64,000 nt of DNA, from assembly GCF_051014685.1 (NCBI RefSeq), contig NC_135051.1:11489557-11553556 (forward strand), read 5' to 3'. Below are positions 1 to 12,030 of the stretch, one piece after another. Each line of letters begins with the position of its first letter. Position 1 is the stretch's first letter. A model generated the notes under the pieces. It was not told the DNA's origin. It saw nothing but the letters and a program-made list of their open reading frames with translations, and searched no databases. Source of the stretch: Ptiloglossa arizonensis. Lineage: Eukaryota; Arthropoda; Insecta; Hymenoptera; Colletidae. The translations under genes and the position numbers were made by a program.

Positions 1-2439
1 CAAAGTTGGACGCTTTTAAATACAGATACAAAATATACGAATATAATACCAAGGTGTACAAATGAAAAGTTAAAAAAAAGGACGATCGAACCATATAAAC
101 CGTTACAAATCTAAGGAAGGTTATTTGATGAGAAGAAGGCACATTTGCTATTACAATGAAATAAGTATTAATACGTTGTGATTGTATAAACAAAAAAGGT
201 AATATATTTCGTAATAAATAAAAAAATAATATAAGGAATCTTACGTATGAACCATTTCATCCAATCTTCGTAAAACAATTCGTTTTCGATTGAATCAAAT
301 TTTTCTAACAATTATTCGAATAATATTTTGTTTCTCACTTGCATCACAAAAGTCATAGATTACTCAGGCGTAAAAAATTTTATAACTCATGTACAATATT
401 TTTGTACAATATTTCTATTCGCTATCTTATGCATTTGTATTTTTTGCAGACAGTTTTGTACAGAAAATAGCAATTTAAAAATTTTGCAATTTCTAAATAC
501 TATCTTAAGTACCATACAATAGCCAGTAAATGAGTACTGGTGTAATAAATTTAGGTATTCTTAGTGTAAAATCTGTTGCAATGAGAATATAATATAATTT
601 CTAAATATTGTATAGACAATTCATGATTTAAAAATCAGGGATATAACCTTCTCTACTACTAGAAAATTTAGATTTGTCTTGGAACGAATGGTCGGTGGTA
701 TACGATTTAGCTGGTGATAATTATGGCTTCGGATCTCTTCACTGCACGGTTTACGCTATTTCTTGGTTAAAGAGCGTCGCAAGTACTGTGTAAAACATAT
801 TAAGGTTACTTGCAACATTACTTCTACTTTGCGAGTTGCACTTGCGTCAACTCCTTTATCGTGAGCGTAAAACATGGTTCAAATAAAATGCTACACATCA
901 TAAGCTAGACATTTCTCTCCGATCTGACTTATGTCATCTAACACTAGAACTACCAAAGAGGTCAATTTGACTTGTTTCAAATTTCTTTTTAAAATTACTC
1001 AATTATCAACGGTGTCTTTGCCTACAATATTCGTGGACAATTGTTAAAATAGACAACTAATGGTACTCGTAAATTAATTTTCCCTTTCTCCATCTAACAT
1101 CGAAGATACGTACGTGATCTGATAGCAATACGTTCACCGTCGGTAGTTTTAATATTAAAAGAGCATTAAACAAGGTACAATCGATATAGATTTTCGTTAA
1201 AATTTAGCGAGTATGCATTTTTTCTGGTCAGATGAATAGAATAAATGAATATAACTCATTTAAAATAACGACAAACTGTAAAAAATGCGTATATATCCAC
1301 GGAAATCAATAATTGTTTTTCAGTTAAAGTCTTCAGCTGAAATGACTTCAATCGTTAAAGAGTTATTAATTTATTTCGAATTTCGCTGAGGGGTACTTTC
1401 ACTCTGTTGCTCCACTTTTTATAGACTTAGGTGAAAGTATATATACACATCCACGAATGTGCAAAATTTGAAATAAATTCACAAGAGGGTGGGTGGATTT
1501 GGTAATTTTTGAATATTTTTGCGGCAACATGGGTAAATGACATTAGTTTACTAGACATTGTCGATTGTGCAACCAGTTAGAGTAGCACGGAAAAAATAAC
1601 TAGATTCTATTCTTTGTTTTATTGATTCTTTATTCACAATTTTAATCAAAACGTTTCCTGTCTGTATTCGGTTGTTTCTTATAAGAAGGGTACCGAACGT
1701 ACAACTATAAAGATCATACGTGATTATCGTTGACACCGTAATTTTGTTTCATTCAATCGTCGCTTCTTCCATTAAATACATAGAGTAACACAGTGCTTAT
1801 CGCTAACACATGGTTCCCTAAAACAGATTCCGTATATACCTAATTATAATAACCAGTTTGCTTAATATAATATACTAGTTAAAGGTAGATACGCTACCGG
1901 TTTCTTCGGTTCAATCGATGCAATCGGCAACCGCGTTCTTTTCACAATAGCTTCATCCTAAATCGTTCCGAAAAAAAAAGGGTGCACCTATAAATTGGAA
2001 ACACTCTTCTCTCCTATACCCTCCATTACGTGGAAGTGTGTAAGGACAAGCTTATTCTCCAAGAAGTTCACGGCCGTTCACGGCTGAACATTCTTATGAA
2101 AATGCGCGGTGGTTCAATAAAACGCGGTGACGTACATTTCGAAACGCTCGAATGGACGAGTACCTCCGGTGTCGGATGCAATTTCGAAATTCATTTTGAT
2201 TCCTGGAATCGTAAACTAGCGTTTTTACGGAGCCAATAATAAGTCGGCGCCAACCATTTTCGGTTAGGTATTTTCATGCGCGGCAGCAAACCTATCGCGC
2301 GAAAAAGAAAACGAAATCGAGATAATTGCTCGTTGATCGTTCAAGTTGTTTTATCTATTTGATTATATCAGTTACAACAAAGGCTGAAACTTCGATTTGT
2401 TGCACATTTTCCATGCCGACGCCTCAATTACCTTGATAA
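1..2439. other. AT-rich DNA, no gene recognised
   Basis: No long reading frame, RNA gene or transposon motif stands out. The only distinct patch is about 2000-2250, which is richer in G+C and CpG than its surroundings and carries an open stretch of about 70 codons (2030-2239, plus strand). Its translation resembles nothing I know and it has no clear splice context, so I leave it uncalled. Confidence 0.4.
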
Positions 2440-2447
2440 TGGTACAA

Positions 2448-2590
2448 ATATTGAGCACCTGTATTACGGAATGTCTAGAGAAAAATAGATCTTAAATATT
2501 TTAGTACAGCTACTCAACATCACTAGTTTAGTAATTTTAATAATCGTTCAAATGTCGAGTAGCTGTACTACAGAATGTTTAAAAAAAAAT
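2448..2590. repeat. Degenerate direct repeat with an internal hairpin
   Basis: Two related stretches, about 2448-2492 and 2546-2590, share the pattern GAG-A-CTGTA-TAC-GAATGT followed by an A-rich run and GAT. Within the region, the arm GTACAGCTACTCAACAT (about 2504-2520) is nearly the reverse complement of ATGTCGAGTAGCTGTAC (about 2551-2567), so a stem of about 17 pairs with a 30-base loop can form. It may be a small mobile-element relic; no coding content. Confidence 0.4.
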
Positions 2591-3904
2591 GGATAAAGAT
2601 TTAACTGGTCAAAGGAACATGCTAATTTGGAACGCTAAAAGTTACGGAATGTTAGAAAATTTTTTCGAAGAAAACAAGTGAAACTATTAATCTGAAATTT
2701 CTCACGTATATTTGTGTACGATTCGACTAATATTATGAATTTTTATGTTTCCATGTATATAATTTTCTCGGAGGTAGACAAAACTGCACAATATGTGCCA
2801 GGAAATATTATCTTATCGCGTTGACACACTTACAAATTTACTGCATGAGTTATTTTCTATATTAACATTTCCTTTTTTACTGTTTAGATTTCATTTATTT
2901 AGTACAATCATTCAGTGCATTCTTTCTCTAGTTAGAAAACATATTCTGTGAAGGTCTCAATGATTGCAAAACTACTCCTTTAGAAACTACTCAGTCAGCA
3001 AGTGCTGAAACAAGATCACAATTATCATTCGTGTCTGTTTACAAAGAAATTATTCGAATTTAGTATTAGAGAAAAAGTAAGGAGGACACGGTCTCTAATT
3101 CATAAATTTTCATTATTAAAATTATTAAATGCATCGTAAGTGACCTTAAGAAAGTATGATATTCATACGAAAGCAGGCATGCTTAAAAACCTAGAAAATA
3201 ATGAGTATAACGAAATTGTTAGAGGTTTGACTAAAAAAAGGTTGCACGTCAAAACAAAAGAAAAAATGTCTTCAGAGAAGGCATTAAATGTTTTCTCAAT
3301 GGCAGACCTGTCAAAATTTCAATATACAGAGTGTCATAAAAAAAGCGTTACTATTTTGTTTTGCCGTTATTTGTTTTTTTCTTGAAATTATTTCAATGTT
3401 CGAGTAATAGTTGTGTAGTGTGAATCGTCTAATTTTGTGGTTAAACATTTAACGTGTCAGCAATGAGTAATTGTAATAAAAACTTATTATTAAAAGATGT
3501 ACTAAGTAAATGCACTATTGCTTGTATAATTAAAAATTTAGAAACTTTTTTACTATATCTGAGAGACCGAGGAATTTGATCTTTGTAATGCACTTATGAA
3601 CAAAAATATTACATCCGTAATATCCGCTCAATAATATCAAATAAATTAGTAAATGTTTCTATCTCTAAAAAATTGAATTAATACAAGAGTTATAAGGCAC
3701 TAACCATAATAGAAGAGAACATATTCAACAGAATATGAAGTTATTGTAGTTGGATATTGACGATTCCAATTTTTGGCAAAATTTAATAATAAGTGACTAA
3801 GTTCATTTCGAAATAAGTAGATTTGTTAATAAGCAACATAGTCGTTATTGGGAGTAAGAGAATCTGTGAATTATTCATAAATAATCATTACATCCACATA
3901 GAGC
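2591..3904. other. No gene recognised
   Basis: AT-rich. It includes an open stretch of 81 codons at 3140-3385 (plus strand), rich in Lys and Glu at its start. I do not recognise it, and it ends in low-complexity sequence. It could be a relic of a repeat-encoded protein or chance. Confidence 0.3.
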
Positions 3905-4168
3905 TCCTGTTTGATGTGGAATTTAGTCAGGAAGCATTACTGGTTCATTTTTTTTTTTTTCGAAGATGAGAGAAGCAATACGGTAACCGTAACTGGTGGG
4001 CGTTATCGCGCGGTATTGGAAAATTGTCTTCAACCTGAGTTGGGTCGATTAGACTTGGAGAATATGTTGTTCCAGCGAGGTGGGGCTATATGTGACAGAA
4101 CGCGATACAATTTAAATTTTGCAAGAAATGTTTCCTGGACGAGTTGTATTGAAAAATGGCGACATTGA
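3905..4168 (+). pseudogene. Mariner-type transposase fragment (IS630/Tc1-mariner superfamily)
   Basis: The translation holds a degraded piece of the catalytic core of insect mariner-like transposases. It begins near the region that in intact relatives reads WCG-WSGGIIGPYFFE (here MWNLVRKHYW, then F repeats). It continues through VTVTGGRYRAVL and LDLENMLFQRGGAICDRTR, which matches the block with the second catalytic aspartate (usually FQQDGA-CH-AR). Here that aspartate has become glycine (QRGGA), so the fragment could not be active. A run of T at 3949-3960 encodes the phenylalanines and looks like slippage. No inverted ends were found. Confidence 0.75.
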
Positions 4169-5578
4169 TTAGCTTACTCGTTCTTCTAATTTAATGGCTC
4201 GAAATTATTTTCATTGGGAGTATTTAAACTACTTTTAACATCCGATTCATGTATATTTAATATAAGAATAAAATCGTACAGTAAAAAAATCCGAATCCCG
4301 AAGCTAGAGAATTAACAGTCGATTAATATTAAATATGTAATACTGTAACATTACATTATTATAATATTATAATAATGTTTTTAAGAATATTGTAATAATT
4401 AATCCGTGATATCTTTTACAGTCAAAAGTTATATACAGATGTCAGTAAATTTTCTGATCAGTGCTTCGTTAGTTGCGGTATTGCCAGAATATAACATTAA
4501 AAACGTATAGTTTATTTTCGTTATTTTCTTATGTGTTTTTGTTTTAGTTTATCGTACTCTAGCATATCTAGTTTTATTTAAATATCAATATTCGTAGAAA
4601 GTTAATTTCGAAACTACGATACAATTAATTTTCATTGCGCACCACTTCTGTCTATATAAACGTCTATATATCACTTATTTTGTGGTACTTCTACAAATTG
4701 TTTTGGGAGCATATTTTAAAGAAAATGGACTTACGAAAATGGTAAAAAAGAATTAATTTCTTTTTACACGACAAACCTCCAAGAGTATATGTTTGCTTAT
4801 AGATTTTATTTTTCAGTAGTTGTAATATTCCTTCAAAGTAATTGTGTTATTTTCTGTCAATCTCAAATTCACATTTCTTTTTATTTCTCTTATTTAAAAT
4901 AGCGATTTTCTACAATTCTACCTTACAATTAGTAAATTCGTTAATTGAAAATAACGAATTTTTGTAGGTATTTCGCATACAAAAACGATTCATAGTCAAT
5001 TTACGAATGAACGTCCAAATATTAACATAATAACATTAATAATATATATGTATCAATTATTTTGCAATATTTGTGATATTTATTTCGTTAAACTTTTTCA
5101 CATGTTATGTGTTGGGTATTAAAGCAACGGATATAAAGTTCAATAAATTAATCTTTCAACTACTAAGTAGCATAGCTCTTTTTGAAACACAAAATTATTT
5201 AACGAATGTATACATATTAATATTTAAGGTACTGTGGAACAAAGAAATAATAATAAGGAGAATGTGTAATACAAAATGTGATGATCATGATATCGAAATA
5301 TAAGAATTAATTCGTTTAAACATTGAGAACGTCTTCGAGAGCCATGTTTTTTAGTAAAAAGAATATATGGCATCCCGATAAACTGGAAAAAAGACAATTC
5401 ATAGGATGCAAATTGATTTAAAAACAAAACACAAAGCGTTAATACAGTCGATACACAGATCCATGAAGACCGATATGTTCATATTATACAAATTAATAGA
5501 TATTAGTGTGATCGATATATTATATGTCTACATTATAATATATTACTTATTAACACTAAAATATTAAAGTTTACTTGT
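4169..5578. other. No gene recognised
   Basis: Very AT-rich sequence with short random open frames only. I see no motif, RNA gene or repeat in it. Confidence 0.4.
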
Positions 5579-5689
5579 TTAACTTTTTGCGATCAACAAC
5601 CTTTTTACTAGGAGAAAATAAAATAATTTCACGCCAAAATTAATATAAAAGTATTATATTTTAATATTTGACAGCTTCACATGTTACAT

Positions 5690-6530
5690 AACAAAATTCA
5701 TTAAATATTAAACTTTATATTTTTTCCATTATGTGAGATTTTACGAAACAATCTCCAAAATGTGTTGTTAGTATTAGAGCAAACATCGCAGTAATATGTG
5801 GTTTCATATCTTTCACCAGGCTTTCTTTTATAAGAGTGAACTTTGCAATCTTTTTTCGTTGCTGTTTGAATGACGTAAAGCTTTCCATTCAGACAGATTT
5901 CATTGAACTTAGTAGTCAAAGTAGTAGCCTGATCAGGAGTTTGTCGAAATTCACCTCTCAGTTGGCTAACCAGATTTTTTAAATATTATAAATGACTTAC
6001 ATGACTATGCAGCCGTTCGTTTCTTTGTCTTTTTATTAATTTATACAAAGCACAGGAATTAGAGTACAAAACATACTATTTTGTTTTTAAAAATATCTAA
6101 AAAAGTAACTTACACCACCACTTCAAAGATTTCCTTATAAAACAGTATATTTAGGCACACTGATTTCCTCAATTAACATCGGTTATAAGTTTAATATAGT
6201 TAATAATAGTATTGGTTCTTTTGATAGTAATTTTAACATTACTACGTAAAAGTCTTTGTACGAGTAATATCATATTCGTATCATCCTAATTCATCAATAA
6301 TGTCACAATCCTTTCATTTTTCCACGCCAGAATCAATGTATTACTTCTGCGATTAGTTAGCGTAGATTTCTTGTAAAATTTTGACTCTTTTATCGTATTT
6401 GGCGACTCCTATTCATTTGTCAGGATCGTTCCGATTAAATTTTTCTTTATGTAATCTTTGAGTCAAAATGTAACTTGTACAATACTGGTCTGTGAACGTA
6501 TAGTATTCCTGGCAACCAGGCATTTTATTC
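5690..6530 (-). pseudogene. piggyBac-like transposase, catalytic remnant and Cys-rich C-terminus
   Basis: Around 6430-6530 the minus strand reads YYTFTDQY then TSYILTQRL, matching the block with the third catalytic aspartate of piggyBac transposases (usual form TDN-YTSP-LAEEL). At 5701-5960 it reads LNGKLYVIQTA, KKDCKV and ETTYYCDVCSN, the C-terminal zinc-binding domain. The later Cys/His ligands are degraded: the usual PGLC--CF-KYH is replaced by NNTFWRLFRKISHN. Several stops and frame changes lie between. A GC-richer patch at 6690-6790 may be a secondary insertion. Confidence 0.8.
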
Positions 6531-7253
6531 AACATCTTATACAGGTGCAGTGGAATTCTAGTTGATACTGAAAGATCAGATCTTATCCGTTGACGAATTG
6601 TGATAGCGCTATAATGGAACAGAATATCACAAATACATAGCTTGTGTTGGAATATGCTACCGTGTAGACTCTAATATACACTGTACAGTTCGCGGATCAG
6701 GATCATATCTGGATAGTTATCGCGGGAGGTAGATGTTCCAGGAATTCTCACTCGCCTCGGAATGGGTGTACAGTTAGGGTGAGAAATATTGAATGCGAGT
6801 GAAATAATTTTACATGGCCAGGATATGTTTATTTATTTTAAATAGGGAATATCGAAGCGGCAGATACCACGAAGCCAGTTTTTAGAACTAGTGGGGACGA
6901 ACTAGTGGGGATTGTAAACTCGACACTACAATACTTGTTTTCTTTTGGATTGTAAGTAACAACAAAAATTCTAACTTGATAATGGATTCGTACAAACAAA
7001 TCTAAATAAATTTGTTCGTTTGATGTAAAATATTGAAAAATTATTAATTTATGTACTTAAGAAAGCAGCTCACTAACTGCAAACATATTCCAGAATCTGT
7101 GCTTTATGTCAAAATAGTTTTCAAATGTAGTGCCAACAAAATTTTAATTAAATTAAAAATTTTAATTTTAAGTGCCCAGTAAATTTATATCCCTTGTGAA
7201 TGTTTTCGGATAAAATAGAATATAGATCACATCGTTCAATGACAGAGTGTAGC

Positions 7254-7748
7254 TCACATGAATGACATCGTCTTTATACTTGTAATTACAACAATAAATG
7301 CCCGAAATTTTTCAATAGTAATATCATGCCATGTTCACTGTCTCAAGTTCGACGATAGCGATCTTTCTTTTAACTTGTTTTTCTTATAATTATTTGCTTC
7401 TTTTATTATTTCAGATATGAGTTTTAATTGTACAAAATAGCGTAAAAAATCTCTCATATCTGCAGATACATATTTACGGTCTTGGAGTTTTTTCACTGGA
7501 ATAAAACGATTTCTCGATGATATTCCTTCGGATTCTGTGCAACGTATCCATTTTAAACTCTGAGTATTTGAGTTTTCTGCGATATCATTGTCAGTTTTAT
7601 ATTCGCTCTCTATTATTCTAATTTTTCACCTTTTTACTTCATTGCTATCTTCATCACTGCTTTCGTTTCCTTTATAATCAAGTTCTTCATGTATGCAGGT
7701 AATCGTTTCCTGATGGAGTATCATATTGCAGTTTCTAGAAGAACTCAT
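7254..7748 (-). pseudogene. piggyBac-like transposase, N-terminal part with in-frame stops
   Basis: A reading frame starting at an ATG (7746-7748) runs to 7254 in one phase, interrupted by two TGA codons. It opens with an acidic stretch (ESSDEDSNE) typical of piggyBac N-termini. It then shows the start of the transposase core: FLRYFVQLKLISEIIKEANNY, followed by WHDITIEKFRAFIVV. These match the family pattern of a hydrophobic block, then ETN-Y, then a W-D-T-EE-AFIG-type segment. The two nonsense codons make it a pseudogene, but the frame is otherwise preserved, so the copy is not ancient. Confidence 0.75.
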
Positions 7749-7858
7749 AATGGGCTTTGGACCCCACTCACGTATCAGTATTGCCACCCATTAGGCTTGG
7801 AGGTTCAAAGAAATCAAACATAAACAAACATTGTCGCCTCTTGAGTGCAAAGGGTTAA

Positions 7859-9195
7859 TTTACCTTTAAGCAAGAAATCTTACTTGTTAAGCATTACATG
7901 TAAAAATATTTTTATTTGTTACCGGTAAAACAAAGATATAAAAAAGAATAAAATTTTCATTGATGTTACTTGTTTAATGTACTTCTGAGACATCTTACTA
8001 TAATATCAATGTTGTTATCTTTACTTAAATAGAATAGTTCCCCGATAAATAACTGCATAGTTGCCCTTATAAAACGAATCAAACAGCAATGCTTATTGCT
8101 TACTCTTTTGGCCCTTTTGGTCATGAGAGTAATAATCGTATCAATGGATTTGCAAGATTCTCCCGATTGAGAGATTTGGATTAAAAATAAACCGAATAAG
8201 GTCGTGTTTTCAAAATTGATTTTGACAGGATAACCTCGTCGATATATTGATAATATTTTTATGAAAATACAATGAGAGACATAAAAATTGTTACTATAAA
8301 ATAGCAGCTGTTATATTGGTATGCGTATGATATCACTTTTATCTACGTATCCACCGACGATAACGATTATCTGCAGTTGCACTTGCGTCTGCAGGATTTG
8401 AATTTTGGTGCAGTTGGTAACGCGTAGAAGCGCTCAGAAAATTAGACAAGTATACGCATAAAAAGCCATTGAAGAAAGGTGTTGTAAAAACTATAAAGTC
8501 GGTTCACGGAGATCTTTTTAGACCAGAGTTCCTTGAACAATGTGTTCGAACTTAACGATTGAACAACCACGAAAATTTGAATTTTATTTGAAAAATTACA
8601 CTGAGGACAATTTCAGCTAGTGGAGACATCAACAGTACGCTTAGTATTGCAACTTGTATCTTCAATGGAGTGTATCAATGTTGCAAGTAACGAATAATCA
8701 TTGTTGAGCGGAAAGACGAAACGCGACGCACGAAAGGCGATCATGATGAAAGGGGCATTTATCAACATCGAAAGTAGTTGTTAGAATTTCATACGATTTA
8801 GAATATTGCCTAGGAATAGCTGATTAAGAGTGAGGTAAATAAGGTGTAAAGGTTTTTAAATATAATCCATCGATACCTGAAACTTTTTAATCGTATTTTT
8901 CTCGAAAGCATGTTTTTCGATCACGTTAACAGCATAATTTGGTAAATAATTATCTCAAATAATCTACATAGTTAACCCTCTTTTCTTTCCATTATTTATT
9001 TTTACATCAACAACTCAAGTGGGTTATTGAAGAATCGAAGGCAAGGTTTATAGTTTGTTGTAAAATTTGGATTATTTTATAGTTGGATTGTTATTATTTG
9101 GATTATTTCTCTTTATGTTACTTTCTAAGGTAGGTCCTATGTTGAACTGTTCTACACATATTGTACTTTCTATAATGGATAATTATGTATTCTAC
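7859..9195. other. No gene recognised
   Basis: AT-rich sequence with only short frames. I see no motif, tRNA or clear repeat. Confidence 0.35.
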
Positions 9196-9208
9196 TGTTA
9201 GATGAGCT

Positions 9209-10062
9209 GTACAGAATTTGCAAGTTATGTTTAGGAATTTCCTTTTTACCTTAATGGTGATTCTACTGCTTCACCAAGAATGCCATTGATTCAGCTGTAG
9301 CAAGAGAATCCTATTATTATTCTGAGGGTATTATTGACTACTGCGTCTAGTCTTTAGTATAATATATTTGAGCAAGCCTAATTATAGGTGATTACTCATT
9401 ATTTCTTTATATGTTAATAATAGAGTGTTTAGATCTACCGTCCCCCCTAATCTTTGGCTGTTATTGTTTTTAGTATGTTAAGTCACTGATTCTCAGCTGC
9501 TCAAGGACTTGGTCAACGCCCTCTTCTAAAGAGTCGAAGAGGAAGAGCTACACCCCCCTGCAGAACCAAACATCTGGTTCGCTGAGTTAGGGATCACCTG
9601 GGAGGAGTTGGCTATGGTTATCTGGAAGTTTGAGGCGAAAAACATTTCCCCGTATTCAAACGATGTATTAGGTCAAATCTGGCTCTTGGCTGAGGATGTC
9701 TTTGAAGACGATTTCCGGTAGTTATTCGACTGTTACTTGGAGATTGGGCGATTCCCCTCCACCTAGAAGGTAGCTAGGATGGTCCTTCTCCGGAAGATAA
9801 AATGGTACCAACTCGGTTAACTTTTCAACGATATGGGCCAATTGCTCGAAACAGTGATAAGTGTTGAGTGCCAGTTTGAATTCCAGCAGGAACGTTTGTT
9901 CATTGATGTGATTCATTCCATCTAATCTCTCTTGGCCTCAATCGTTTTCCAGGGTAAAATGGGAGAGATATTTTTTTTTTTTGGTCTGCAGAAGTTTGGA
10001 AATGTTCTGTTTGAAGATGTTCTAATGTACAGAATTTTGTAAATTTAATGCTTAGGAATTTC
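9209..10062. repeat. Pair of similar 34-37 base segments flanking a retrotransposon fragment
   Basis: GTACAGAATTTGCAAG...TTAGGAATTTCC at 9209-9242 recurs with few changes at 10028-10064. The first R1-clade fragment (about 9520-9990) lies between the copies. This suggests a duplicated older repeat or a rearrangement around the insertion; 34 bases is too long for an ordinary target-site duplication. Confidence 0.4.
9520..9990 (+). mobile_element. R1-clade non-LTR retrotransposon fragment: start of the reverse transcriptase
   Basis: One plus-strand frame from about 9592 to 9790 reads WEELAMVIWKFEAKN, then a proline/asparagine segment, WLLAEDVFED, LFDCYLEIGRFPST and VARMVLLRK. This is the N-terminal end of an R1-clade reverse transcriptase, where relatives have KA-NTAPGPDG, LF--CL--G-FP-SWK and LVLL-K-G. 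A shifted frame continues with LFNDMGQLLETVIS (family LLDEAGKLLERVI). TAG codons at the WK and RLF positions and the frameshift show it is dead. Confidence 0.75.
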
Positions 10063-10080
10063 CAACACTCTACCCTAAGG

Positions 10081-10622
10081 GGAAATTAGGTGGCAACTCG
10101 AAGAGCACGGAGTCCGTGTTAGGACTCTTATTATGGAATCTCGGTTACGACTCCGTTCTGCAGACCGAAGGCCCCTAAGCAGCGTCGGCTAAACGCATTT
10201 CCCTGAAGACACGTCAGTACTAGCCATAAGAGGTCACTGAAAGAAGGCTGCCCGAAGGTCCGAAGACGATGCCAGACGTCTCGTCCAAAGGATCAGGGGG
10301 ATCGATTTGGAGCTGACGCTACATAAGACCAAAGTGCTTTCGATACATGCTACTGAGCATTCTCCCATGATCCGAGTGAATGAAACCAGTATCGAGATGA
10401 ATTCCTAGGTGAAATATCTAAAAAACTATCCGAAACTGATCTTCGATAGCCACTGGCGTTTTGAGGAGCATTTCGACTGTTTGCTTCCGCGATTGGTAAA
10501 GATACTGGATGTCCTGGGCCGGCTCATCCCTAATCTACGGGGTCTGAGTGGCCCTGTATATGGCTCTCGTTCGAGGGGGCGACCTATCTACATTCTGGTG
10601 TAGTACGGTATTGCTCCGCCAG
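10081..10622 (+). mobile_element. R1-clade non-LTR retrotransposon fragment: RT palm end and thumb
   Basis: The start reads like the family block GVPQGSVLGPLLWN-GYD (here degraded around 10110-10160, with LLWNLGYDSVLQ recognisable). A later frame gives DDARRLVQRIRGIDLELTLHKTKVLSIH, then VKYLKNYPKLIFDSHWRFEEHF and LGRLIPNLRG. This is the typical sequence from the RT thumb of R1 elements. The piece ends abruptly near 10620. The strongest uninterrupted stretch (10409-10603) is only 64 codons, and a TAG precedes it. Confidence 0.75.
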
Positions 10623-10639
10623 ATTCATAGGCAGCTGGC

Positions 10640-11990
10640 TTTAAGAGGTTAGGACTTCTCCACTTGGAAGGTGGTTTGAATGGTCCTCTTTCAGAAGGAA
10701 GGCAGATCCGCGAATTCCCGTCCGCGTACCGCCCCATTTATCTTCTCAATGATGCGGACAAGTTGTTTGACATCACCAATCCCTTTAACACCCTACCCTG
10801 GAGTTAATTAGATGGGGCTTGAGGAACATCGAGTTCCTCGAGATAAAGTATCTAGGACTTCACCTCGGCAGCCACTGCCGGTTTAAGAGGCATTTTTGGT
10901 TCCTGGCCTCGCGGTTAAAGAGGATTGGTGGCTTTCTCTCCAACCTGCGGGGTCCAAGAAATCGGATTCGCCGCTTATACGTGGGCACAGTCCATTCAGT
11001 GGCTCTGTACGAGGCTCCCGTATGAGCGGGCGACTTAACCTCTTCTCGACGCAGCCAGACAGTGCTGCGCCGAGTTCATAAGTGGCTAGCATTACGAATT
11101 GCCCACGAATACTGGACCGTGTCTTATAAGGTGGAGACTATCCTGTCGGGGCTGCCCCTGTTGGATGTGCTCGTGGGCGGGGGGCGGTCCTAACGGGACA
11201 GAAAATGGCAGTCCTCAGATATGAGGCCCGACAGTCTACGCTGCTGCTACCGTAACAGCGGCTGACCGAACCAATGTTCGTCCAGCAGACTGTCGGGGCT
11301 GTCCAGCCACTCCTCCTATAGCTCACTCACCTTTCGTATGATGCAGGTGTTGTCTGGGCATGGTTGTTTCGGGCGGTACCTGCATCGTATAGGCAGGGAG
11401 GTGACAGCGCACTGCTGGCATTGTCCAGCAGCAAACCGTAATTTCGGAGAAGGAGGTCGCGGACTGGAGGCGGGAGCGAGCTCGAGTCGGTACAGGTAGG
11501 CCCCCCTAATAGTGGTGGGCGGAAGCATGTTGGCCTTGGGCCTCGTGTCTCTGCCCCTGCTTTATCCGGGAGGTGGGTGGTCCCGCCGTAAGCAGGAGCT
11601 GCTCTTGGAAGGAGCGCTGGCTCCTCCCCCCGAGAGCGTACACAAGATAAACGTCGCACCGGTGGTAAAAGGGGTGTCATGCGTCCTCGTGCCGTTGGAC
11701 GCGATTATAGGGACCGCGGGCTGTTATGAGATTGGGACTTACGACCGCCCTTCGTGCGGCCCCCTACGGAATGTGGAATATAGTCGCTGAGGAAAGTGGA
11801 AGGGGGCCTCTCATCGCTTTCCTCCCAACGAGAATGTGAGAAGGCGTGGCAAACGCGTTGCGCCGGGGAAGGGGACACCGGAATCTTTGATGTTTTTAGT
11901 TCCCACGCCCCTTTCTCCCCCGGGCACTGCCCACGACACCGCCCCAAAGAGTCAGGGGAGTCTTTCGAAGATTTCTCCTACGTTAAAAAA
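10640..11990 (+). mobile_element. R1-clade non-LTR retrotransposon, internally deleted, with zinc knuckle and 3' end
   Basis: Fingers motifs (VLFQKEG, then RPIYLLNDADKLFD and NTLPWS, about 10665-10805) join directly to thumb motifs (IKYLGLHLGSH, IGGFLSNLRGP, YVGTVHSVALYEAPV, 10819-11025). The palm with the YxDD site is therefore missing. The rest follows in decayed frames: LRRVHKWLALRIAHEYWTVS and SGLPLLDVLV, then LSGHGCFGRYLHRIGRE with CWHC near 11355-11430. That last piece is the conserved C-terminal cysteine/histidine knuckle of R1-clade proteins. A GC-rich 3' untranslated part follows and ends in an A-rich tail near 11985. The adjacent Pro/Arg-rich open stretches on either strand are shadows of this GC-rich UTR. 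Confidence 0.8.
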
Positions 11991-12030
11991 CAAAAGGAAT
12001 TAGAATACTTCGAATATATATAATATGCAA

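Larger units (their letters stand above)
5583..7854 (-). mobile_element. piggyBac-like DNA transposon, decayed, with TTAA target sites at both ends
   Basis: The element is about 2.27 kb, close to the usual 2.4 kb, and lies on the minus strand. Both ends abut TTAA (5579-5582 and 7855-7858), the hallmark target of piggyBac transposases. The right end read inward on the minus strand starts CCCTTTGCACTCAAG. The left end read inward on the plus strand starts CTTTTTGCGATCAA, so the ends are related inverted repeats. Between them are the start and end of a transposase gene with stops and shifts. I found no other recognisable gene in it. Confidence 0.85.

Noticed and set aside
11316..11790. Open stretches of 60-117 codons on both strands in GC-rich DNA
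   Set aside because: They lie in the 3' untranslated part of an R1-clade element. High GC removes stop codons by chance, and the translations are Pro/Arg/Ser-rich with no domain.
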